Assembly: GCA_027457185.1 (NCBI GenBank)
Contig: DAIDTN010000108.1
Location: forward strand, 1 to 6,381
Direction of reading: 5' to 3'
From: Burkholderiales bacterium
GTDB lineage: Bacteria; Pseudomonadota; Gammaproteobacteria; Burkholderiales; SG8-39
Length of the DNA: 6,381 nucleotides
Positions 1 through 6,074 of this stretch are shown one piece after another. The notes below the pieces were generated by a model. It had not been told where the DNA came from and searched no databases. It saw only the letters and a program-made list of their open reading frames with translations. Positions within the stretch are counted from its first letter, which is position 1. The number at the start of each line of letters is the position of its first letter. The position numbers and the translations under genes are program-made.

Positions 1-946
1 CCGCCAACGCCGCGGCGGGCTCCCTGCTTTTTTTGGTCTCGCCCAGACTGCCGGGAATCAGCATCACCGATTCCACCGCGTCGGTCGCTATGATTTCATC
101 CACCAGGTCGTAGACGGCACTGGCGGCGACCGCGACGATCAGCATATCGAGCTTTCCCGCCAGCGCTTTCAGGCTTTCGACGCATCGGACGCCATCGATC
201 TCTTTCTCGCCCGGGCGAATGATAACCAGCCGCTCCTTGCTGTAACCGCTGCCAATCAGATTGCGCAGGATGATCCGGCCGAAGTTCATGCCGCTGGCCG
301 AGACGCCGATAATGCCGATCGAGGCCGGATGGAGAAGCTTGTCGATCTTGTGGATCGGGCGGGACAGGCGGCCCGCAGGCGGCGCGCCGAACTCGCACTG
401 GGCGTTTTGCACCAGCACGCGCTTGCCGATGTGCACCGCATTCAGCTCCAGGCTGCGCAACACGATCGAGGCCTCCGGATTGCCCGGTGCATAGTTGCGT
501 GCCAGCGCAAGCAGCCGTTCGAAACAGGCCTGGAGTTGCGCATCCGGGGGCGGCGATCCCGCGCGGGCCAGTCTCTGATAGGCAAGCGTGCGCCGGAACA
601 AGCCGAGAAAATCGCCGGCGTCGGTCAGATCGGCGGCGGCATAGACCGAGGCGCGATCTTTCCTGAAATTGCTCTCGTCCAGGTTCGCATCCGCCCCGCC
701 CATCCCCGCGCTGAGCACCATTCCGAATTCGCGCGTGTTGTTCAGGCTGATGCGCACCTCGAGCGCGGACGATTCCGCCGTCGCCGGTGTGCCGTCCCCG
801 AAACCGATTTCGAAACTGGATAACAGTGCGCCCAGTTCGACGCGGTTCAGCTCGCTGCGTCCCGCGGCTGCGGCCTGCCGGAATATGGCCGCCGTTTCCG
901 CACTCAAGGCAGCGGCGCCGGTCTTGGAGTTGGATGAATTCTGCAT
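1..946 (-). CDS. NDP-forming acyl-CoA synthetase-like protein (N-terminal 315 residues; cut by the left edge)
   Basis: The reading frame starts at an ATG at 946 and is still open at the edge after 315 codons. The start follows an AGGGAG Shine-Dalgarno (955-960) with 8 bases of spacing, 36 bases after the stop of the membrane-anchor gene, so it is probably the fourth gene of the same operon. Residues about 206-315 are a CoA-binding Rossmann domain of the succinyl-CoA synthetase alpha/ADP-forming acetyl-CoA synthetase type: HPASIGIIGVSASGMNFG (206-223), then RNLIGSGY. Residues about 60-190 resemble the second half of the ATP-grasp (beta-type) domain of the same enzymes: EVRISLNNTREFGMVLSAGMGG (63-84, given here as positions 63-84 with key FG and GMGG), then a DINPL-like strand near LELNAV (166-171). 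The central ATP-grasp part that normally carries nucleotide-binding lysines appears missing between about residues 48 and 62. Family enzymes interconvert acyl-CoA plus ADP and Pi with acid, CoA and ATP; whether this one is active cannot be judged without its C-terminus. Substrate unknown; context suggests an aryl-CoA ester. Confidence 0.8.
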   Translation of the reverse strand, partial: MQNSSNSKTGAAALSAETAAIFRQAAAAGRSELNRVELGALLSSFEIGFGDGTPATAESSALEVRISLNNTREFGMVLSAGMGGADANLDESNFRKDRASVYAAADLTDAGDFLGLFRRTLAYQRLARAGSPPPDAQLQACFERLLALARNYAPGNPEASIVLRSLELNAVHIGKRVLVQNAQCEFGAPPAGRLSRPIHKIDKLLHPASIGIIGVSASGMNFGRIILRNLIGSGYSKERLVIIRPGEKEIDGVRCVESLKALAGKLDMLIVAVAASAVYDLVDEIIATDAVESVMLIPGSLGETKKSREPAAALA

Positions 947-954
947 GCCACTCG

Positions 955-960
955 CTCCCT
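955..960 (-). promoter_or_regulatory. Ribosome binding site of the CoA-synthetase-like gene
   Basis: AGGGAG on the minus strand, 8 bases before the ATG at 946. It fixes the start of this gene, which is the only one of the four left-hand genes not overlapping its upstream neighbour. No terminator-like hairpin is visible in the 36-base gap, so readthrough from the oxidoreductase genes is likely. Confidence 0.6.
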
Positions 961-982
961 TGATCCCCGTTGCCCTGGTTCT

Positions 983-1825
983 TTATCTCGTACCGCGCAC
1001 CGGCAGGTGCGGCAGCGCGAAACCCTGGTTGTAGGCAGCGCGCGTGATCAACACGAACTTGAACTGCCAGCCGGTCGCGAGCGCGGCCACGCCGGCCAAG
1101 GGCATGAGGACGCGCGCGACCTCCGGCACAAACCAGCCGACGAGCAGTAATGCCAATGGCGCGACGGTGCCCAATTGGACTAGCATCTTGCCCGCCCGAT
1201 CCAGCGCCGCGAGCGCCGGGCGCACCGCGGCTTTCGCCACCCCGCCGCGGTAGATGGACCAGGCCAGAACGCGCGCTATCAGCGCCAGCGAGAAATATCC
1301 GAGCGCGCCCCTGGCCGGCGTATCGGCCAGCACCGCCAGCGCGACGAACAAGCCGGCGCCCTCGGCAAGCGCGGTGGTGAAGACCAGCCATATCAGCGCC
1401 GGGACGCGCCAGGCCGGTATGCCTTTGGCCGCCTGCAGAATGCGGCCCTGGCAGTAGGCGAAGACCAGGGCGGCCAGCGCAGCCGCTTGCGCCAGATGAA
1501 GGCTGGCGAACCATACAGCCGCCAGCCCCAAGGCGAACACCAGGCCCGCGGCAAAGGATTCGCGCGTCATCCACGAGGTGAACGGATTGAAACCGACATT
1601 CATGGCGCGCAGCGGCCGTCCGATCTCGAACCAGACCGAAAGCAAGCCGGCGCCGATCAGCGCCATCCCGAGGAGCATTTCGGCCCGCAGCGCGTTTCCG
1701 GCCGCACCGGAGATCGCCACAGCGACCAGCAGTCCGGCGCCCGCGCTGCCGAACATGAAATTGAAAGCCGCGCGGAAATCCCAATTCGTCTGGTGCCAGG
1801 GTTTAGGTCCGAAATTGTCGTTCAT
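983..1825 (-). CDS. padD: NrfD/DmsC-type membrane anchor subunit of the molybdenum oxidoreductase (PadD-like)
   Basis: This 280-residue hydrophobic protein should anchor the catalytic and iron-sulfur subunits to the inner face of the cytoplasmic membrane and pass electrons to the quinone pool. About eight membrane segments can be traced (roughly residues 20-42, 49-66, 90-107, 112-130, 140-167, 176-193, 214-234 and 237-261), the usual number and length for DmsC/NrfD-like anchors. The loop after segment 2 carries WFEIGRPLRAMN (65-76) and then NPFTSWMTRE (80-89), which match the conserved GRP and SWM.RE signature of this family. No pair of membrane histidines typical of a b-type heme anchor is obvious. 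The ATG at 1825 overlaps the stop of the iron-sulfur gene in an ATGA, and a GGGGGA Shine-Dalgarno lies about 9 bases upstream, so translation is probably coupled. The family assignment is firm; the name PadD follows from the catalytic subunit and is less certain. Confidence 0.8.
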   Translation of the reverse strand: MNDNFGPKPWHQTNWDFRAAFNFMFGSAGAGLLVAVAISGAAGNALRAEMLLGMALIGAGLLSVWFEIGRPLRAMNVGFNPFTSWMTRESFAAGLVFALGLAAVWFASLHLAQAAALAALVFAYCQGRILQAAKGIPAWRVPALIWLVFTTALAEGAGLFVALAVLADTPARGALGYFSLALIARVLAWSIYRGGVAKAAVRPALAALDRAGKMLVQLGTVAPLALLLVGWFVPEVARVLMPLAGVAALATGWQFKFVLITRAAYNQGFALPHLPVRGTR

Positions 1826-2484
1826 GCTGATGCATCCCCCTGCTTCTTATCCCATATGTAGTAGAACCCCGGCCCGGTGCCTAGTTCCTCATGCATGCGG
1901 AAGGTCTGGTTCTCGGCAAGCAGCTGCGAGACATTGCTGTGCGGATCTTCGAGGTCGCCAAAGCTCAGCGTCTGCGAGATGCAGCTGTTGACGCAGGCGG
2001 GCGTGGCTTCGGGATCGATCCCCGGTGTCAGGCCTTTTGCCAGGCCGGCATCGATGCGGTCGACGCAGAAAGTGCATTTGGTCGCAACCGCCAGCCGCTT
2101 GGGATTGAAGGCCTGCGTCTCCTGGACGGTCGCCTTGCCGTAGGCGAAGCTCGCGCGGTCCGTCTTGTAGCGCGCCTGATAGGGACAGGCGATCGCGCAG
2201 TAGCTGCAGCCTATGCACAGCTCGTAGTCGATGGTGACGATACCGTCGGGCCGCTTCTTCGTGGCGGTGGAGGGGCACACATGCATGCAGGGCGGCTCGT
2301 CGCAATGCATGCAGCCGACCGGCACGAAAACACGCTTTACCGCCGGGTACTCGCCCACTTCCATGTCGAGTACGCGCCGCCACTGCACCTCCGGCGGCGT
2401 CGCATTGGCCTGCTTGCACGAAGCGGTGCAGGTCTGGCAGCCGACGCAGCGGCGCAGGTCCGCGACCATGGCCCAGCGCGTCAT
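1822..2484 (-). CDS. padC: Four-cluster [4Fe-4S] ferredoxin-like electron transfer subunit (PadC-like)
   Basis: This 220-residue soluble protein is the electron-transfer subunit linking the molybdenum site to the membrane anchor. It has exactly sixteen cysteines, all in four motifs: CX2CX2CX3C at 13, 16, 19 and 23; CX2CX4CX3C at 58, 61, 66 and 70; CX2CX2CX3C at 90, 93, 96 and 100; and a split set at 137, 140, 164 and 168. This is the DmsB/PhsB/NrfC pattern, in which clusters are ligated by cysteines from paired motifs, and no ligand is lost. There is no signal peptide, consistent with a cytoplasmic complex. The start overlaps the stop of the catalytic subunit in an ATGA at 2481-2484, and its own stop overlaps the anchor start, so the three genes form one tightly coupled unit. 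Function as an iron-sulfur subunit is secure; assignment to the phenylacetyl-CoA enzyme depends on its neighbour. Confidence 0.85.
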   Translation of the reverse strand: MTRWAMVADLRRCVGCQTCTASCKQANATPPEVQWRRVLDMEVGEYPAVKRVFVPVGCMHCDEPPCMHVCPSTATKKRPDGIVTIDYELCIGCSYCAIACPYQARYKTDRASFAYGKATVQETQAFNPKRLAVATKCTFCVDRIDAGLAKGLTPGIDPEATPACVNSCISQTLSFGDLEDPHSNVSQLLAENQTFRMHEELGTGPGFYYIWDKKQGDASA

Positions 2485-5231
2485 TTTCCAACCCCGCTGC
2501 GTTTCAGGCTCACGCGCACCACGTCCGCGCCCGACCCTGTGGCATCGGTGAGCTCCATCGACATCGGCACCAGGGAGTTCATGCTGGGCACGCCGAAATC
2601 CTTGGCGAACGGCGTCGCCCAGTGGCTGAACTGCCCTATCAGCAGCAAGGTGTCGGGGCGTATGCCCTGGCGCACCACAGCCCTGGCGCTGACGTTGTTC
2701 AATGGTGTGGCGATCTCGACCGGGTCGCCTTCGGCGATGCCGAGCTTTTCCGCCGTGCCCGTGTTGATGATCACGCCGCGATGGCCGGAGATGTTATCGG
2801 CGACTTCGCGGATCATCTGAATGCCGACATTATTGCCCCAGGAATACTGCATGCTGCGCGAGGTCAGCAGCCAGAACGGAAAATCCTTGGTCGTGCCGCC
2901 CATTTTCAGCAGCGACTTTTCCCACAGGCCGGGAAAATCCTTCCACTTGGGCAAGGTCTGATACTCGGCGAGCTGCTCGTTCCACCATTGCATGTCGTGC
3001 TCGTGCAGCCGGTTGCCGAGCTCTTTTCCGATCCGGTACAGACGCTCCTGATACGGCACCTCGAATCGCAGACCCTGCGCCGCCAGTGTGGGGAACAGGT
3101 ACCAGTCGGCATGCGGGAACGGTTTGGTGGCAAGCCCATTTTCCTTCCACCAGGCGAGGTCATGCACCTCTTTGCCGTCGCTCAGTTCGGCGCTGGCGGC
3201 CTTGCACACGGCGTCCCAGATCTCGTCGCGGCCGTGGGCGACTTTTGGATCCAGTGAAAAATACCAGCTGGCGCCCTTAAGCCGCACGCCGCCGGCGCCG
3301 CGGTTGATCGCGGCGTTGTACTGCTCCAGCAGACCGGTGCGGCGCGCGAGTTCGGTGGCGATATCGGGGAAGTCGCGCGCCTCGCCCTGCGCCGCCACCA
3401 CCGGCTGGCGCAGAGCGTAACCCTCGTGCTCCCAGAACTGCTCGATGTACTTGGAGCCGCCGATGCGGATCAACTGCAGGCTCTCGAGGTCGGTCGCATC
3501 CGGCAGCAGGATGTCCGCCATATGGTTGGTCTCGTCGCGCGTATAAGCCATCGCGACCACAAAGGGAAAGCGCGCCATGGTCGCCGACACGCCCTTGGTG
3601 TCCCAGAACGAAATTGCCGGATTGGTGCGGTAGACGAACCACACTTCGGGCAACGTCACCGTTGGCAGACCCTTGGGTGTCTCCTTCTGAAACATCCAGG
3701 AAAAATGCGTAGGTCCCAGCGCCTGGCTCCACGGCCCGTTGGCCGCCAGCGGCACCATCGTTCGATAGGCATTGCGGATATTCGGCCGGGCGCTCCAGTG
3801 CTCGCGGTCGGTCGGATTCATCGGGTAATGCATGAATCCATCCGGTCCCGGCTTCACGCTTTCGTGCCGCTCCGACAGCGGGCGGTTGAGCCGCACCGTG
3901 GTCCCGAGCGTGCCGCCGGGAACTTCCAGGGCGCCGACCAGGACAGCGAGCAGCGTGCGCGCCCATACGCATTCGAAGCCGCCCCAGCCGTTGTTCACGG
4001 TCTTGCCCAGGCTCACCGATACCGGGCGGTAAGGCAGGGTCTTGCCTTCGATCTCTATCGTCGCCCCGACCTGCGCGTGATCCAGGTACTCGTTGGCGAT
4101 GCGGCGCATGGTCGCGGCGGGCACGTCGCAGATTTCGGCCGCCCACTCGGGCGAGTAGGGCCGGACGTGCTCGACCAGTTTGGCGAAGGACGGGCTGCCT
4201 TCGAGCCGGCCCTGCGCCAGAACCGCTTCGTCCGGGCCAATCTCGACCGCGTCGCAGGCGAAGGCGCCTTCGAGGGCCGGATCGCAGTCGGGCGTGTCGT
4301 AGGTCACCGCGGCATTGCAGTTCAAGTCCCACAGCAGCGGTTTCTTCGTCGCCGCATCGCGCAGGAAAAATCCGTTGGCACCGACCAGGTAAGGCGAATT
4401 CGTATGCTGCTTGAGAAACGGCAGGTCGAGCCGCTCCCGTGCGGATTCGTGCAGCATCACATGGATCAGCGCGTACAGGAATGCGGGATCGGTCTTGGGC
4501 TTTATCGGCACCCACTCGGCCGAACACGCGCCGGTGATCGATAAGTGCGGCTCGATCTGCACGCGCTTCATGCCGCGCTCGCGCGCGTTGGCGTGGCGCC
4601 ACACCCCGACCACGCCGCCGGAGGCCTCCGAATTGGCGCCGCAGGAGATGACATAATTGCACATCGGCGTGTCCGGACACACGGGGAAGGCGCGGTGCCA
4701 GAATTCGCCGTATAAATGCTCGGAGTGGGTGCATTTCACCCCCTGTCCCGAGCCGAAACCCATATCGACCGGCCCCCAGGCGGCGAGGAACGCGGGGAAG
4801 GTGCCCATGTAGGACTGCGGCGTGCCGCCGCCGCCGAAATTCGCGGCGACCTTGGGATAGCCGGATGCGTCGAGCAAGCCGGCCTCCCTGACCGAACGCA
4901 GTTTGGCGGCGATGGTATCGAGCGCTTCGGCCCAGGAGATCGGGACGAAGCCCGGATCCTCGTTCCTGCCCTTGTTCGGGTTAGTGCGCCGCATCGGCGT
5001 GAGCACGCGATTCGGGTTGTAGGTCTTCTGCACCAGGCCGTAGGCTTTTACGCACACTTTGCCGCCGCCGGGATGCACGCCGCAAGCGGCGAAGTTCGGT
5101 TCCACCTCGGTGGCCACGCCGTCCACGACTTTCACCGTCAGCAAATCCGGGCCCGCCACGCACTGGTAGCAGTAGGTCGCGCGCTTACCGTACGCAGCGA
5201 GCGCCGCAGCCGCTGGTTCCGGCGCGTTCAT
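2481..5231 (-). CDS. padB: Molybdopterin catalytic subunit, phenylacetyl-CoA:acceptor oxidoreductase-like (PadB-like)
   Basis: A 916-residue member of the DMSO reductase superfamily. The best fit is the PadB group, which performs the four-electron alpha-oxidation of phenylacetyl-CoA to phenylglyoxylate, releasing CoA. The N-terminal iron-sulfur region has CYQC (21-24), then Cys50 and Cys60 followed by VKAYG, where most relatives have CX2CX3C...C; Pro28 stands where the third cysteine is expected. Residues about 100-260 and 360-640 form the molybdopterin guanine dinucleotide binding core, with PISWAEALD (97-105) and GANSEASGG (198-206). KCTHS (166-170) is placed like the molybdenum-ligand loop, making Cys167 the likely ligand (inference). 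Residues about 785-905 are the C-terminal molydopterin-dinucleotide-binding barrel (LLTSRS, then GDPVEIATP). There is no twin-arginine signal, so the enzyme should be cytoplasmic, as expected for a CoA-ester substrate. The start lies 5 bases after AGGA and overlaps a leader ORF. It could instead act on another arylacetyl-CoA or be an uncharacterised relative. Confidence 0.7.
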   Translation of the reverse strand: MNAPEPAAAALAAYGKRATYCYQCVAGPDLLTVKVVDGVATEVEPNFAACGVHPGGGKVCVKAYGLVQKTYNPNRVLTPMRRTNPNKGRNEDPGFVPISWAEALDTIAAKLRSVREAGLLDASGYPKVAANFGGGGTPQSYMGTFPAFLAAWGPVDMGFGSGQGVKCTHSEHLYGEFWHRAFPVCPDTPMCNYVISCGANSEASGGVVGVWRHANARERGMKRVQIEPHLSITGACSAEWVPIKPKTDPAFLYALIHVMLHESARERLDLPFLKQHTNSPYLVGANGFFLRDAATKKPLLWDLNCNAAVTYDTPDCDPALEGAFACDAVEIGPDEAVLAQGRLEGSPSFAKLVEHVRPYSPEWAAEICDVPAATMRRIANEYLDHAQVGATIEIEGKTLPYRPVSVSLGKTVNNGWGGFECVWARTLLAVLVGALEVPGGTLGTTVRLNRPLSERHESVKPGPDGFMHYPMNPTDREHWSARPNIRNAYRTMVPLAANGPWSQALGPTHFSWMFQKETPKGLPTVTLPEVWFVYRTNPAISFWDTKGVSATMARFPFVVAMAYTRDETNHMADILLPDATDLESLQLIRIGGSKYIEQFWEHEGYALRQPVVAAQGEARDFPDIATELARRTGLLEQYNAAINRGAGGVRLKGASWYFSLDPKVAHGRDEIWDAVCKAASAELSDGKEVHDLAWWKENGLATKPFPHADWYLFPTLAAQGLRFEVPYQERLYRIGKELGNRLHEHDMQWWNEQLAEYQTLPKWKDFPGLWEKSLLKMGGTTKDFPFWLLTSRSMQYSWGNNVGIQMIREVADNISGHRGVIINTGTAEKLGIAEGDPVEIATPLNNVSARAVVRQGIRPDTLLLIGQFSHWATPFAKDFGVPSMNSLVPMSMELTDATGSGADVVRVSLKRSGVGK

Positions 5232-5257
5232 TTCAGTCCTGCCTTCTGCGCATTCAT
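5228..5257 (-). CDS. Possible 9-residue leader peptide ORF upstream of padB
   Basis: ATG at 5257 opens a 9-codon frame (MNAQKAGLK) ending in a TGA that overlaps the padB ATG as ATGA, the same junction used between padB, padC and padD. A GGAG Shine-Dalgarno (5266-5269) stands 8 bases before its start, better than the AGGA with short spacing that serves padB itself. The arrangement would couple padB translation to the leader. Its first three residues repeat the padB N-terminus (MNA). It has no codon run typical of an attenuator and could be a chance frame. Confidence 0.35.
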   Translation of the reverse strand: MNAQKAGLK

Positions 5258-5265
5258 TGTCCGTT

Positions 5266-5269
5266 CTCC
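5266..5269 (-). promoter_or_regulatory. Shine-Dalgarno of the leader ORF
   Basis: GGAG on the minus strand, 8 bases before the ATG at 5257. It is the strongest ribosome-binding sequence in the gap, and it points to the leader ORF rather than to padB, whose own AGGA (5237-5240) is only 5 bases from its ATG. Confidence 0.45.
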
Positions 5270-5301
5270 AGTTGTTTCTGGCTCGCTGCCGCTATCGGTT
5301 C

Positions 5302-5310
5302 ATGCAATCA
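5302..5310 (-). promoter_or_regulatory. Putative extended -10 element of the pad promoter
   Basis: The minus strand reads TGATTGCAT, a TGn extension followed by TTGCAT, which matches TATAAT at three positions only. If this is the -10, transcription would start near 5295, leaving a leader of about 37 bases before the 9-codon ORF. No -35 hexamer is evident at the usual distance; the FNR-like site occupies that place instead, as in activator-dependent class II promoters. Confidence 0.35.
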
Positions 5311-5329
5311 CAGCGCGGCCGGCGTCGCT

Positions 5330-5343
5330 TTGATCCAGATTAA
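5330..5343. promoter_or_regulatory. Putative FNR/CRP-family operator
   Basis: TTGATCCAGATTAA matches the FNR palindrome TTGAT-N4-ATCAA at nine of ten defined positions (one change in the second half-site). Its centre falls 41.5 bases before the start predicted from the -10-like element at 5302-5310, the exact class II activator geometry. It lies about 99 bases before padB and 26 bases after the livF stop. An FNR-type regulator (FNR, or AcpR in Azoarcus) controlling anaerobic aromatic catabolism is established knowledge; binding here is inferred. Confidence 0.5.
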
Positions 5344-5369
5344 TCAGCAGCCATGTACTTTCCCGCATC

Positions 5370-6074
5370 TCACAACCCTAGATAAGCCTCTTTCACCTGT
5401 TCGTCTTCGAGCAGCGCGGCACCGCTGCCGGAAAGCACTACGCGGCCGGTCTCGAGCACGTAGGCGCGATCGGCAACAGCCAAGGCCGCGCGCGCATTCT
5501 GGTCCACCAGGAAGATCGTCGTCTTGGCCGATTTCAGCGCGCGCACGCAAGTGAAAATCTCCTCCACCAGTTTTGGCGCGAGTCCCATGCTCGGCTCGTC
5601 GAGCAGCAGCAGTCTGGGCAAAGCCATCAGCCCCCGGCCCATGGCGAGCATCTGCTGCTGGCCTCCGGACAGCGTCCCTGCCGGCTCCCTGCGCTTTTGC
5701 TTCAGCACCGGAAACATCGTGTACACGCGCTCGAGGCCCTGCGCCGCCTCCATCTTGCTGCGCAGGTAGGCGCCCAGGCGCAGATTGTCCTCGACCGACA
5801 GCGACGCGAACACCTGCCGTCCCTCGGGTACCTGCACGATGCCGAGGCGCACGCGTTTGTCCGGAGCAGCTGCGGTGATGTCCGCACCCTCGAAGCGCAC
5901 GCGCCCGGCGCTCACCGGCTGCACGCCGGAGAGCGCGCGCAGCAGCGTCGTCTTGCCGGCGCCGTTGGCGCCCACCAGCGCCACCAGCTCCCCCTCGTCC
6001 ACGTGCAGATCGATGCCCCTGAGCGCCGGAATGCGCCCGTAGCGGCTGCCCAATCCCTCGACCTCGAGCATCAT
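5370..6074 (-). CDS. livF: LivF-type ABC transporter ATP-binding protein
   Basis: A complete 234-residue ATPase of the branched-chain amino acid (HAAT) ABC importer family; it powers uptake across the inner membrane together with LivG. The Walker A motif is GANGAGKT (35-42), the Q-loop region IVQVPEGRQVF (79-89) shows the VPEGR hallmark of LivF, the ABC signature is LSGGQ (135-139), and Walker B is LLLLDE (155-160) with catalytic Glu160. The position usually held by VEQN in LivF reads VDQN (190-193), a mild change. The end EAYLGL is typical. The ATG at 6074 overlaps the livG stop by 4 bases and follows a GGAG (6083-6086) at 8 bases; a second ATG comes directly after. Transported substrate cannot be read from the ATPase; its position before a Pad-like enzyme suggests an aromatic acid or amino acid rather than leucine. 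Length matches the family. Confidence 0.92.
   Translation of the reverse strand: MMLEVEGLGSRYGRIPALRGIDLHVDEGELVALVGANGAGKTTLLRALSGVQPVSAGRVRFEGADITAAAPDKRVRLGIVQVPEGRQVFASLSVEDNLRLGAYLRSKMEAAQGLERVYTMFPVLKQKRREPAGTLSGGQQQMLAMGRGLMALPRLLLLDEPSMGLAPKLVEEIFTCVRALKSAKTTIFLVDQNARAALAVADRAYVLETGRVVLSGSGAALLEDEQVKEAYLGL

Noticed and set aside
96..1784. Long minus-strand open frame of 562 codons across the anchor and CoA-synthetase genes
   Set aside because: It reads the same strand in another frame through two genes with clear family signatures, is rich in Arg, Gly and Ala, and shows no recognisable motif. It is a typical GC-rich shadow.
2281..2314. Direct repeat ATGCATGCAG at 2281-2290 and 2305-2314
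   Set aside because: Both copies encode Cys-Met-His segments of the second cysteine motif of the iron-sulfur subunit, so the repeat follows from the protein sequence.
3426..4544. Plus-strand open frame of 372 codons opposite padB
   Set aside because: Antisense to a strongly supported gene, no family motif and no good ribosome binding site seen; expected by chance at this GC content.
3277..4734. Long minus-strand open frame of 485 codons inside the catalytic subunit
   Set aside because: It lies wholly within padB in a different frame and has arginine-rich low-information sequence; the padB frame is well supported.
5294..5324. Possible hairpin between GCCGC and GCGGC in the livF-pad gap, considered as a livF terminator
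   Set aside because: The stem is only about five pairs with a loop above 20 bases and no following T run on the minus strand, so it does not look like a terminator.
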